Shown here: one piece after another, positions 48,579 through 59,721 of the stretch
Layout: each line of letters starts with the position of its first letter
Position numbering within the stretch: the first letter of the stretch is position 1
Assembly: GCA_964017185.1 (NCBI GenBank)
Contig: OZ024869.1
Coordinates: forward strand, 53,594,761 to 53,658,760
Direction of reading: 5' to 3'
Origin: Rugalucina vietnamica
Lineage: Eukaryota > Mollusca > Bivalvia > Lucinida > Lucinidae
Length of the DNA stretch: 64,000 nucleotides
The notes under the pieces: generated by a model
What the model was told of the DNA's origin: nothing
Database searches by the model: none
What the model saw: the letters and a program-made list of their open reading frames with translations, nothing else
Program-made: the position numbers and the translations under genes

Positions 48579-48803
48579 GTGTGCTGTTATTTTTGCTGTT
48601 ATATTTTTGTTGTTTTCAAGATGATGCTCATGTAACAATTTAGACATAATGCTTCTAATGAGAAACTAGAACTAATAACTGTTTTAAGAATAATTGACAA
48701 TAATTATCATCATTATCAAATATGCTGTTTTAATAAGTTACCATGACTAACAGCACAAATATTCTTCTTGCTTAAAGCATATCACAGATTGTTTTTAAAT
48801 ATA

Positions 48804-49036
48804 TGAGCCGCCTTGTGGGAAAAACAACGTGGTTTCCGAACAGGTCTGACACAAACCGGCCTGTACAGCTACAGAAGCAGGCTAGAAGCTTGAAATTTTG
48901 GAGTTAAGTAGAGGAGGAATTGTACTATTCGAGTAGCGAAAACAAATCCGTTGATCAGCTTCGCGGTTACCGCGAAGCTGATCTGCGCCTTTGTTTTCGC
49001 CTATGCAGATTGTTGGTTTTCCCATGGGGCGGCTCA
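48804..49036 (+). mobile_element. 240-bp MITE copy, well preserved
   Basis: TGAGCCGCCTTGTGGGAAAA to TTTTCCCATGGGGCGGCTCA with TA flanks and a perfect central palindrome. Confidence 0.92.
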
Positions 49037-49831
49037 TATAATATGGCAACATTTTTATATCATATTTCAAGCCTTTGAAACTGGTTTTATGGAGGTTGCT
49101 TTTCAAACTCCTGGAAGCATTTCTTACATTTGAAATATTTCCAACCCATTTGATATTACTTTACCAATCAAAAATACTTCTTTGATGCATAAATAAGGGC
49201 ATTGTGTCCACAAAAAGGATAGATATCATTAAAGCATGAGATTTACCAATACATGTACTATATGAATCTGGAACGTTTTTCTTACTTTATGTTCCACCCT
49301 GATATGAGTGGTTTGCCTTTAATAAGTAATGTAAACCAAACAAAATTTGTATACATAATTATAGTAGAACATTAATAGTACTAGTGTTCACAACCATAAA
49401 ATTGAAGAGGTCACTAAGTGGCTCATTTTCCTGAACACATGATTCTTAACACTTTAAACATGTGAACAGAAATAGCGGCCAAAGACAAACAAGCATATAT
49501 TATCATGATATACGACAACAAAGAAAAGATATGTACTAAAAAATTAAGTTCATGATTAAATGCATTATATAAAACTTGTATACAAAACAGAACAAGTCCT
49601 TAACACATTCTTTCCTCAATAAGATTAATAACGTTTTTTAGTTTTGTCTTCAACTAATATTAACCAAATCAGATAAGTTATAGTCACAAGAGTACAAAGC
49701 TGTGTCACAACAAAACGTTTCTTAATGAACTTTACTTTTTGTACAGTTACAGTAAGACAAAGACACTGATCACCTGCTCAGTTGTAACAAGCTGGTCTGG
49801 ATCTTACGGTCTATAGGATAAAACAGATAAT

Positions 49832-50003
49832 CAACTGATTTTTTCTTCAAGTGCTGTGTTTTGGAAATTAATTCATAGTTTGAGTGATCTTTCATCAGGA
49901 CCCTTTTACGGGCTCGTAAAAGGTCCTGATGAAAGATCATTGAACTATGAATTAATTTCCAAGACACAGCACTTGAAGAAAAAATCAGTTGATTATCTAT
50001 AAC
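49832..50003. repeat. Long near-perfect hairpin
   Basis: Arms of about 80 bp pair almost perfectly (ATAATCAACTGATTTTTTC against its complement), with CGGGCTCG at the tip. It lies between genes just right of SINE-free sequence and about 250 bp left of no coding exon; no protein is encoded. Confidence 0.9.
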
Positions 50004-50331
50004 ATATCTTTTGATGAAAATCTTGGAATAATATTCAATATTTTCCAATGAAATCATGCTATGATCCGTTAAAAAAAAACCCACCTCATCAAGGCATTAC
50101 ACATACATGTAATTTCATACCGAGGGTGTATGTCAGAAATATTGGAAGCAAATCCAGTTTGTGCATATTTCCAACGTATTCCCAAAAAGTGAATGATTTT
50201 TATGTAGAATTTATATGCATGATCACTTTAAATAAATCAAATAACAACATAATCTTTCTTCTGGCCCCTGACTATCACATAAGTCATCAAATATACTCTA
50301 GCATACAATGTAAGTCAACAAATATACAGCA

Positions 50332-50487
50332 TTAGTCATCATCCTCTTCAACCCGTTTTTTCTTCTTTCCTCCCCAGACATTCATTTTCTGGAAAGTCCC
50401 TGTCGTCATTTTGTCTGCCTTCGTCACACAACTGAAGTCCAGACTCTGTAGTTGTGGCAGTTTGGAAAGAACAAGGAATCTGTAACC
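50332..50487 (-). CDS. LRRC51: LRRC51 terminal exon
   Basis: After CATTCCAG the exon reads GYRFLVLSKLPQLQSLDFSC, VTKADKMTTGTFQKMNVW, a Lys run and EEDDD, ending with TAA at 50334-50332. A MITE copy begins about 20 bp upstream of the acceptor. Confidence 0.93.
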   Translation of the reverse strand, partial: GYRFLVLSKLPQLQSLDFSCVTKADKMTTGTFQKMNVWGGKKKKRVEEDDD

Positions 50488-53400
50488 CTGGAATGTAGTA
50501 GACAAATGAGCTACCACATCAGAAAACGTACAATTTGCATATGCGAAAACAAAGACGCAGATCAGCTGTGCAGTAACCGCACAGCTGCCGATCAGTGCCT
50601 TGTTTTTGCTACACAGATAATACAATTCCTTTTCTTCTTAAATCCAAAAACTCAAGCATCTAGCCTACTTCTGTGAATGTAAAGGCTGGTTTGTATCAGA
50701 CCTGGTCGGAAATCAAAATTGTTGGTTTTCTCACGAGTGACGACTTCTCCAACTTCTCGGTGAAGACGAGTGACGAATTCTCCAACTTCTCGGTGAAGAC
50801 AAACAGGTCATGGTGAATACCTGCATTAGGTTGACCTTGCTGTGGAAAACCTTTTTGTTTGCTTGCTCGCTATAAGTGGATCAGATATTAGAGCCAGCTT
50901 CGTAAGAATATGTGAAGTACCGGTATTTTTAAATTAAGTTGACTAACTACCAGACAATATGAGCCGCCTCATGGGAAATCCAACAATCTGCATATGCGAA
51001 AACAAAGACGCAGATCAGCTTCGCAGTAACCGCGAAGCTGATCAGCGCATGGGAAATCCAACAATCTGCATATGCGAAAACAAAGACGCAGATCAGCTTC
51101 GCAGTAACCGCGAAGTAACCGCGAAGCTGATCAGCGCCTTTGTTTTTGCTACACGGATAGTACAATCCCTCTTCTTCTTAAATCCGAAATTTCAAGTTTC
51201 TAGCCTGCTTCTGTGACTGTACAGGCTAGTTTGTGTCAGACCTGTTCGGAAACCACATTGTTGGTTTTCCCACGAGGCGGCTCATATTAAACATTGCCCT
51301 GACATTGAAACCTCTTTTTGGTTTTCACAGCATATATAGTAAAAAGCATCAAGTAAATTTGTGTTAATCCAAAATTTTAGCATATAACCCATATAATAGC
51401 ATATAATTTCTTGGCTTTATATAGCCCAGTTTGTATCAGACAAATATGTTTCCCAAAAGTATGTTTCACATGATTATGATTTTTCTTCAACTGAGACCTA
51501 GAATATATAGCATTAATGGTCGTCACCAAATTCTTGAGGTCACGTGTCGTGACCTCAAGAATTTGCTTATACCAATTCATCACTGAAGTAAGAAAACTTA
51601 TTGTTGACCTTGTAAACTCGCCTGCTCAAAATGCAAACACCTGAGTACAATACCTTTGTATTTTCAATAGGGTTTCCATGAAGAGTTAGCTTTCTTAGAT
51701 GTGTCAGGGGAACTAACTGATCTATCTGTGATATATCATTGATCTGGTTGCCGTGGAGATATAAGATCTGGAGATTGACAAACTCTGACAGCTCCTGAAA
51801 CAAAGTTATGACAAAGCTTGAATGTGTTTGTGTTCTCAGGCTTAATGTCCCAGTCAATGATTTTTTAGTTATGTCAGGACGGAGCCATAAGTTTCTGGGT
51901 ATTTACCAGTAGTATCATAGTATGGAAGTTAATGTGCCTTGCTCATTCAAGAACATAAATCAGCTACAGTCGGGTTAAAGCATCTGGCCTCTCGATCTGT
52001 ATCCAGATGGTCTATCATTAGGCCATTTTGCTCCCAAAGCTTGATTTTGACAGACAAGAAAGGACAGTCAGGACTGTCCTTTAGGCCACTTGTTGACAAG
52101 TCTTATTTATATGGATTCATTATATTTTTGCAAACAACTAAGTGTCACTTTAATAGCTAGTTATTCCGCCAGTCAAATATCCATTTTCTTCCCGTTGAGC
52201 CTTAAAAATTCTAGTCAACAATTTTAGCCCCTTCTGAATGGTTTACAGTATACAGTAATACTTATGAGCATAGTGTCTGTCATGCTCAAGGATACAATGG
52301 TAGGATTCAAATACAGCCCGGCAATTACCAGTGAGCCATCATGTTCCCCTGGTTGATGACGTATTCATTAAAATGACCAGCCCTTTACAATCCATACTAT
52401 TTGTATATTTGATAGTTTAAATACTGTATTTATAATGGAAACCTTTGGCATCTGGTATACCGAATCCGGGTCGTTTCGGCCCTGGGTCGTTTCGGCCTGA
52501 GTCGTTTCGGCCTGGGTCGTTTCGGCCAATTTTGGGGGTGGGTCGTTTCGGCCTTGGTAGGTGGGTCGTTTCGGCCAATTTTCTGGGTGAGTCGATTCGG
52601 CCCTGAGTCGTTTCGGCCAAAGTATATGAAAATCTTCAGGCAAGTAATAACTCAAAGATAAATTGATCTTGAGTACATGAAAATAATAAGTGAATACATT
52701 GGATAAAGTTATCCAATTACATGTAACTCTTTCTCTGTCGATCATTCAGCTTTTCCCAGTTTAAAACAAACCTTGCCAGAATAATTTTTCAGACATGGCG
52801 GATAAGTAGTAATTACCCGCTGAGCGACAGGTGGGTATGATATTTTCCTGACCTGTCCAGCCAAAAGCATGCACCGAGAGCCCGAAGGGCTCGAGGTGCA
52901 TTCTTTTGGCGGGACAGGTCAGAAAAATATCATGCCCACCTGTCGCGAAGCGGGTAATTAACTTACCTTATGACACGACTGACTGACATTTGAGTTTGTA
53001 AGATCTACACAACGATAATGAACACCGGTGAAGTGACTTTTCTCGCGGCGTAACTATTGGCCGAACACTGCACGTGCAAAACGAGGAAGCTTGTCAACTG
53101 TACCGCGTCGCTATTGTCAAAATAGATTATACGGGAAGTATTTTCCCTTGTACATTTAAAACATATTGAGACACATTTTATATGCTTTTATTTTGTACTC
53201 ACAAGCATTTTTTTCTTATTTTTTTTTAATAAATAATAAGCATGATCTTTATTGAAACAGTTACAAACGGTGTGGTCCATATAAAATGATGTCTTCATTT
53301 ATATGCAAAAAAACATACTACCATTTCGTAATGATTTTCGAATAAGTATATATATCGTGTGTAAGATTGTATTGCAGGCTTTTGAAGCCCTCGTACCTAA

Positions 53401-56400
53401 CTTTCCCAAATCCACTTGGTCAGTTAGGGGACCGGAGTACGAAATGACCAGCTGTATTTAAGGGATACAGTTGGTCGTTTCTCATGATGACAATTATAGC
53501 AATGCAAAAATATGTGACATTGGTTTCTGATTCTTTGTTCTTACACATTCACAATAATAACCCACAAACAACAATGTGAGAACCAGAAACCAACTTCAAC
53601 GAGAGAATACTACTTAGTCTGATCTGTGAATAAACTATTTACTTGATGGCTTTTACTTTTGCTTCAGTTCTCAAACAAAAAGTAAAAAAAAAAAAAAAAA
53701 ATGAAAACAAGGAAAGTCACTTTCACCACCTGTCTGGGGGAAAGTCACTTTCATACTGTAAATTGCACATTCGTTGTTATAGGCATTTATCCAGGTGGTG
53801 AAAATTTCACACCTGTCTAATGGTAAGAAAAGTCACTTTCCTAACCTTCAGACAGGTGTAAAAGAACTTTCACCACCAGGATAAATGCCCATAACAATGA
53901 ATGTGCAATACAGTATGAAAAATAATTTCCCATGATTAACATTGAGGTCATAAGGTAATTCTTTTTCAGTGGTTCTTATATTAACTTATTTTTTTTTAGC
54001 TAATTCAGTTTTGATTTCAACGTATATTTACAATTTAAGACACATTTAACCGCACAAATATGTGTATTAAGTCTGTGTATTTATTGACTCTGTACCCGTG
54101 AGTTAACAGGTAATGTTATCGATGACGTCATCGCCATCTTTTCCGATGAGCGGAATAAATGACCATTGTAGTTTCTCTATCGTTTTTAATTGAATAAAGA
54201 TGCAATTTTTCACCCTGTAATAGACCCAAGTACCATTGCAAGACTACTAGCCTCGTATAACATACACATCTTACATAAAGTATATTATATAGTATATACC
54301 GATTGAATAAAAAATCAGGCCGAAACGACTCACCAAAATTGGCCGAAACGACCCAGGGCCGAATCGACTCAGGCCGAAACGACCCAGGCCGAAACGACCC
54401 ACGGCCGAAATGACTCAAGGCCGAAACGACTCACGGCCGAAACGACCCGTTACCGGTATACCAGTACAACATCATGTAAACTTCTCCATGATTACTTTGG
54501 AATTTCTTTTAATTACATATCTGATTCAAATATCTGTTTATGAACTAAATTCTAATTTTACAAGTACATGTATTTACCTTGCCTATGATAAAATAATGAT
54601 TTATTATATTGATTTTTGTTAGAATTAAGCATTTTTTACTTTTAAATTACATGTACATAATTACATCAGTTATTGATTTTTTCTCTTGACCCTGTCAAAC
54701 CTCAATTTTACAATATAAGTATAGGTTTGAAGGGGTTAAGTTTCACACGGAGATGTTTCCATGATGATTATCACATACCACAGGTATATTTTCATTTCTT
54801 CATTCTAATTATTCTTTATACATGTAGTGTCAATGGAAGTTTTTTATAATACTCACTGGTCCAAGTTTTGTTATTTCATTCTGTGACAGATCAATCCAAG
54901 CAATGTCCTCCCAAACACTAAACTTGGCCTTTGCAAAATCAACAAAGCACTCTAGATTTGTAATATTATTGTTGTTCATCTTGAGGCACTTGCTGCCAGA
55001 TTTTTCTCCCTCTTGTTGTTGTTGGTGGTGTTTAGCCTTGCCTCGCGGTGAAATGGGCTTTCTTGGTTCTTCATCTTTGGCAGCTGCAAGGAAGCATTTG
55101 TGGCCATTAGTGATCTTTTTTGTATTATTTTCAAAAATGAATTGGGTTGCTTTGCTGCAGCTAGTATGAGAGACCAATGATTTTTTTTTCAGCATTTTGG
55201 GAACAGTACCAGTACCGGTTAAATTGGGAAAATAGCCTAATTTGATAGTCATTTGGGAAAATCAGCCACATTTATATAAAGACCAGTAAAAATATCATGA
55301 TAAGTGTTACAGTGATTTGTTTTCTAACAGTAAACATCTGTACAACATATGACTGGGATGCATGAAAGTTAGCATAGTATCATATTAATGGCTAATTGGT
55401 GCTTTTAACAGTACATGTATAAATTTTGGTTGCAGATGTGAACCTGTTTGGGAATCTTTCTCAGACTGGGAATTTTGAACCCTACATTTGGGAAAAACAG
55501 ATACTTTTTGCCATTGGGAATGACTCCTAAACCCGGAGTCGGTTTTATAGCGAAAAAAAATCACTGGAGACATAATATTGCATGATGTTAACAGTTATAT
55601 GTTAACGGTAAACCACTACCAGCATCATTCTGTAAATCTTTTCTGAAATATGTAAGATGCCAATGAAACTGAAACTTGCAGTTTCACAGGTATCATTCAT
55701 ATTATATGTGCCGCAGCATGGCAAAACCAACAATCTGCATAGGCGAAAACAAAGGCGCCTTTGTTTTCGCTACACGGATAGTACAATTCCTCTACTTTCT
55801 AAATCCAGAATATCCAGCCTCTAGCCATCTTCTGTGCATGTGCAGCTCGGTTTGTGTCTGAACTGGTCTGAAACCCTGAAGGCCGGTTTTCTCGCCTCGC
55901 GGCTCATATGAAAAAAATAGCAATCAAGGAAGGTGAAATCTAGCTTATCTATATTAGACACTAAGTCAAAAGCAACAAAACATTTAAAACAATTTCGAAA
56001 ATAAGACAAACTGACCACTAAAGCTTTCTCTTTTGAAACTCTTCTGCAAAGTATGAAATGTGTGTCAGTAGCTTTAATTAGATAGGAAACGTTTTGCTTA
56101 ATTGAACAACATTTTCATACATAGCACAGCAATTATTAGTCAAGATATTCATGAGTGTAATTGCCAATAATGGGCAATTACACTCATGAATATCATGACT
56201 AATAAGTGCTTTAAATGGCATATGTTTACTATTCATGCAAAATCCAATATCATTCATTTAACATGGAAAAACCCATAGTAATAGTTAAGCAATTGGTAGT
56301 TCAAGCTTGACAAACATTGCCCCTATTCAAACTGCATTTAAGTTAAGTAACTTATCAGACAGGAACAATTTTACCTAGAATATTTTCTATTCTGCAGAAC

Positions 56401-56487
56401 GAGTAGTCCTCAGGCGGTATGATTTCATTATAAGCATCAATGGCCGGTCTTGTGGAGGGCTTCTTCTTCTGCTGGTATGGTACAACA
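50332..56487 (-). CDS. LRRC51: LRRC51, leucine-rich repeat protein, first exon missing
   Basis: Four phase-compatible exons encode most of LRRC51, a small conserved leucine-rich-repeat protein (the LRR part of the human LRTOMT locus). In order they carry PPEDYSFCRIENIL, the LRRs with ECFVDFAK and AWIDLSQNEITKLGP, then LQILYLHGNQI and LTLHGNP, then the cap LQSLDFSCVTKAD and a Lys-rich, EEDDD end. Human LRRC51 shows LAWIDLSFNDL, VLYLHGNSI, LTLHGNP and FSGVTKADR at the same places. The exon with the start codon lies to the right of 56487 and was not recognised. Introns contain a 2-kb transposon and several MITEs. Confidence 0.92.
50507..50740 (-). mobile_element. 240-bp MITE copy next to LRRC51 splice acceptor
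   Basis: Worn ends (TGAGCTACCACATCAGAAAA, GTTTTCTCACGAGTGAC) with the usual arms. It lies about 20 bp upstream of the LRRC51 terminal exon on the transcribed strand. Confidence 0.85.
50742..50802. repeat. Tandem duplication of about 32 bp
   Basis: TCTCCAACTTCTCGGTGAAG occurs twice with GACGAGTGACGA between. Confidence 0.85.
50960..51284 (-). mobile_element. 240-bp MITE with duplicated arm
   Basis: TGAGCCGCCTCATGGGAAAT to TTTCCCACGAGGCGGCTCA with TA flanks. The block CATGGGAAATCCAACAATCT through the centre is repeated, lengthening the copy to 325 bp. Confidence 0.9.
51526..51566. repeat. Short palindrome
   Basis: AAATTCTTGAGGTCACG followed by TGT and its complement. It lies just left of the LRRC51 exon at 51654. 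Confidence 0.75.
51654..51794 (-). CDS. LRRC51: LRRC51 exon with central leucine-rich repeats
   Basis: The exon is 47 codons, phase 0 to 0: ELSEFVNLQILYLHGNQIND, then LVPLTHLRKLTLHGNPIE, with donor GTATTG. It shows the clear LxxLxLxxN repeat pattern. Confidence 0.93.
51840..52040 (-). mobile_element. SINE with conserved ATGTCCCAGTCAA core
   Basis: Tail TTAATGTCCCAGTCAATG and GTCAGGACGGAGCCATAAG, head region GGCCTAATGATAGACCATCT. Related cores occur near 4985, 15570, 44805 and 45855. Confidence 0.6.
52810..52960. repeat. Hairpin palindrome inside the 52462 element
   Basis: TAATTACCCGCTGAGCGACA at the left pairs with sequence ending GCGGGTAATTA, through CTGACCTGTCC and GGACAGGTCAG, with a GAGAGCCCGAAGGGCTCG tip. 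Pairing runs nearly end to end. Confidence 0.9.
53749..53920. repeat. Inverted repeat inside the 52462 element
   Basis: TTCATACTGTAAATTGCACA pairs with TGTGCAATACAGTATGAA, and GCATTTATCCAGGTGGTGAA with its complement. The loop carries AAGTCACTTTC words also found just to the left. Confidence 0.85.
54857..55083 (-). CDS. LRRC51: LRRC51 exon with first leucine-rich repeats
   Basis: The acceptor is CCTTGCAG, phase 1. The exon has a basic Gln-rich start (PRGKAKHHQQQQ), then CLKMNNNNITNLECFVDF and DIAWIDLSQNEITKLGP, and ends at GTGAGT in phase 0. The Gln run and basic stretch are longer than in the human protein. Confidence 0.92.
55707..55906 (-). mobile_element. 240-bp MITE copy with short centre
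   Basis: TGTGCCGCAGCATGGCAAAA to TTTTCTCGCCTCGCGGCTCA. The centre is reduced to AAAGGCGCCTTT. Confidence 0.85.
56131..56206. repeat. Hairpin with 35-bp arms
   Basis: ATTATTAGTCAAGATATTCA onward pairs with its complement across a short AATAATG loop; the arms differ at one or two places. Confidence 0.85.
56375..56487 (-). CDS. LRRC51: LRRC51 exon with PPEDYSF motif
   Basis: The acceptor is TTTTTCCAG. The exon reads VVPYQQKKKPSTRPAIDAYN then EIIPPEDYSFCRIENIL, with donor GTAAAA, phase 2 to 1. The DYSFRSI word of human LRRC51 corresponds. Confidence 0.85.
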
Positions 56488-56507
56488 CTGGAAAAATCAG
56501 AACATCA

Positions 56508-56645
56508 TTTGAGCTGCATCTTGGGAAATCTGGCTTTTTTGCATTTATATGAAAAGAAAGACACAGAGTAGCTGTACAGTAACTGCAAAGATGACAAGGG
56601 CCTTTGTTTTTGCTATATTATATTGGTAGTAAAATCTTTTCTCAT
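56508..56645 (-). mobile_element. Half copy of the 240-bp MITE
   Basis: TGAGCTGCATCTTGGGAAAT and a worn centre; the far arm is lost at the junction with the next copy. Confidence 0.6.
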
Positions 56646-56658
56646 TACACGGATCATA

Positions 56659-56893
56659 TCAGCCATGACGCGAGAAAACCAGTCTTCTGGGTTTCTGTCC
56701 AGGTCTGACACAAAACGGCCTGTACAGTAACAAAAGCAGGCTAGAACTTAAAAATTTTGACTATAAGTAGAGGAGGAATTGTACTATCCGAGTAGCAAAA
56801 ACAAAGGCGCTGATCAGCATTGCAGTTACTGCGAAGCTGATCTTCGTCTTTGTTTTTGCCATGGCAAAAATCTGGTTTTCCCATAACACAGAT
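56659..56893 (+). mobile_element. 240-bp MITE copy, worn ends
   Basis: TCAGCCATGACGCGAGAAAA to TTTTCCCATAACACAGATCA with arms and a GCATTGCAGTTACTGCGAAG centre. Confidence 0.8.
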
Positions 56894-57227
56894 CATATCA
56901 TAACCATTTACTAAAATTAAGCATCATTCCTCCTCAATTTTATGTGGGCAGTAATGTGATAAAACCTGTTTACTTAGAGTTTCCAACCAGGTCTGACATA
57001 AATCAGGCTATAATTTAGATACCGGTACTAGTAATGGGAGATTAGAAGTTTTTTCAATAAAAGGAATGTTACCATATTAGTACATTATATGCAGTCCTGG
57101 TGTCAGTGAGTACATTTGAGTCTTGAGTCTATAGTTACTCAAGAGAAAACAAAACAATACTTGAGGTCAGCAGCACATCCAATAAAATCTGAGCCAAAGA
57201 CGCCATGGACTGAGGATTTAGAACCTT

Positions 57228-57300
57228 AAAAGGTTTGAACCCTTGGCCTCCCAACCAGGAGTCCAACTCATGACGTTAACCACTAGGCCACCACTTCACT
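57228..57300 (-). mobile_element. tRNA-like SINE fragment
   Basis: Minus strand GGTGGCCTAGTGGTTAACGT and AAGGGTTCAAACC are A- and B-box like. Confidence 0.65.
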
Positions 57301-57409
57301 ATGAACAACTTTGCCTGTGTGATAGATAATTTCATTGTTGATTCTATCTATCTATCTTCATATATGGGTCATATTTTGAGCGTCCCAAGAGAATCACTTG
57401 CCACAGCCA

Positions 57410-57570
57410 ATACAATCCTCTCGGTTTCTGCTCGTACTGATTATTACAGATGTTCGTTCTATCCTATGATGATTGTTTATGGAACCAGCTCCCTTCAGAA
57501 ATAGTACTTTTACCTGATCTTGACTCTTTTAAGAGGGAGGTGAGCAATATCAACTATTCAATGCTATAGA
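57410..57570 (+). mobile_element. LINE (CR1/L2-like) RT C-terminal fragment with frameshift
   Basis: One frame gives SARTDYYRCSFYP. A shifted frame then gives WNQLPSEIVLLPDLDSFKRE. This matches the RTD.Y..SF.P...WN.LP...SL..FK signature at the end of CR1/L2-type reverse transcriptases. The frameshift between the two parts shows decay. Confidence 0.7.
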
Positions 57571-57579
57571 GAGAATTAT

Positions 57580-59090
57580 TGTTTTTAGCCTGCTTTTAAT
57601 CTCTCATCTTTACTAACAAATCTAACACTATCATCTTTTTTTCATTCTTCACTGTCATTCTTTTAAGTCTCACTTTAAATTTTTTACTTTTATTCTCTCA
57701 CACGCATCCCTGCGCATAATACTCAATAACTTTAATTAATATGTTTCAATGGATTAGAATCTCCAATACATTTGTCTATATTTTTTGCCTATTCATGGTC
57801 CAGTCAAAATCAAGGTAATGTGGTCAGAAAAAAATCAATATTGGCAGAAATTAGTGGAAATTAGCCAACGTTCTGTTTGAAATACAGAAATTAAGATTTC
57901 TATTTATAGGTTAACCCTGAAAATTAGTGCAGAATGTGCACAATTTAATTATCTTTCCGACAGTGTAAATTTTATTGACATAATATTTTAACTTTAAGAG
58001 AAGTATTGCCCACCAAAATTGTACTGTTGGATGGTACTTTTTTTTTTCATTTTTACTGTATTTCATATCATTATTAAGAGGGATAAACTTTATTAAATTA
58101 AAACAATTGTATAATAATGTTATTCTACAGTCTTTTTTCATTTATAATACCTAAAAATTTTTGTACTTGAATGTTCCATTAAGGTAAAACCATCAAATTC
58201 CGGATGAACATGTAAAAACGGACATTTCTACACACTCCCTTTCGTTATAGTCTGTTTTGGTCATCCAGTCATTCTATGTTGTCCTTTTTCAGATTCATCG
58301 TGTAGACTGAATATTGGCGCACCCTATTTCCAACAGTGAAAACACATGCGTCACACTGGAATCAACTAATCAGATATTTCTATCGACCTTCCCCCCATTC
58401 CGCTCCACAAATGTTTATAGCTGACGGGAAGTACGGACAGAGCTGGAGGGAAAAAAGGACACTTGAATCTTTTAAAAAATAAACACTGAAACATTTTATT
58501 TCTTCTCAAAATATAAATTCATCATAATTAAGAAACTTTATTTATAAATGTCACCTAACAGTACTGATTTCCTTTGTAAATTGAAACAAAAGATAGGCAG
58601 GTAGGTAAAGATTCAAGTGTCCGTTTTTCTCTTCAGCTTTGTCCGTACTTCCCACCACCTGTCTGATTTTTCATGTTTGAACCTGCATCACTTTGAGAGC
58701 TAATCAAACACGCCAAAAGGTTTCATCCAATAAAATTGCCTGTTTTTAATTGAATCGAATGTACCTTGTAGCTGAGCCTGTCAGATTGATGTTGGAAGCA
58801 TTTGGGGCTTGCTATAAACAGCGTTTATCTACGGACATGGCTCAAAAGCATCCAAAATTTGATGGTTTTACCCTATTAATTTGCTTTATTATGTACCAAT
58901 TAACCATGCTTTCAAAAACTTTTACTATGTTATTGAATAGGAAAGGCAATTTGGAATTATTGGTTTTATGGTTTACCTGGAAAACAACACTTTATGTAAA
59001 AAATTCAAGTTTCATACGCCAGTCAGTAATGAGGGTGACACAGTATCAATAGATAAATAATTATCAATAGATAGATAATTATCTAATATT
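57580..59090. other. Intergenic or LRRC51 5' intron
   Basis: Holds the inverted repeat at 58424-58658. The LRRC51 start exon should lie in or beyond this stretch; none with a phase-2 donor was recognised. Confidence 0.5.
58424..58658. repeat. Inverted repeat with separated arms
   Basis: GGAAGTACGGACAGAGCTGG and AAGGACACTTGAATCTTT on the left pair with AAGATTCAAGTGTCCGTTTT and GTCCGTACTTCCCAC on the right. Probably a decayed MITE. Confidence 0.7.
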
Positions 59091-59094
59091 TTGT

Positions 59095-59289
59095 CCCTTG
59101 TACGAAAATGAAAGAGAACAAATGAGGAGAAATTTATTCCAAAATTGCGGAATTATAAACCTGGACATGAACACATTACTGGACGCGAGAAAAGAAGATG
59201 AACTTAAAGAATGGAGAGACATAATCCTCAATGAACTGGAGACCTATGTGGCGGGAACGAAACGGTTCGCCCCACGAAACACATACTAA
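59095..59289 (+). mobile_element. LINE reverse-transcriptase C-terminal fragment
   Basis: The frame YENEREQMRRNLFQNCGIIN, then LDMNTLLD, EWRDIILNELETYV and TKRFAP, has the pattern of the tail of non-LTR retrotransposon ORF2 (Y..R..L, LL, I..Y...T.RF). It is 5' truncated; no RT core motif is visible upstream. Confidence 0.6.
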
Positions 59290-59398
59290 TAGACACACTA
59301 TTCGCGTACTACCCAATACCGCGAGATTATACGCGAGAAGTCAAATACTAAGAAGAGAAAATACAGAGTGCCTCTATAGCCGTTGTAGCTTAATTACG

Positions 59399-59632
<234 letters not shown>

Positions 59633-59721
59633 TTAACCTCTGATAAGGGAACTGGGTGAACCCTGGTGTAATCCTCTTGTGGTTCGACCGAGTGTCTAAA
59701 GATCACAAAATTGGCTTCTAC

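Larger units (their letters stand above)
52462..54454. mobile_element. Element built of GTCGTTTCGGCC motifs
   Basis: Flanked by GGTATACC (52454-52461, 54455-54462). The left end carries about eight GTCGTTTCGGCC words and the right end their complements. The interior holds two further palindromes (52810-52960 and 53749-53920). At 1993 bp with no coding sequence, it is a non-autonomous element in the LRRC51 intron. Confidence 0.85.
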
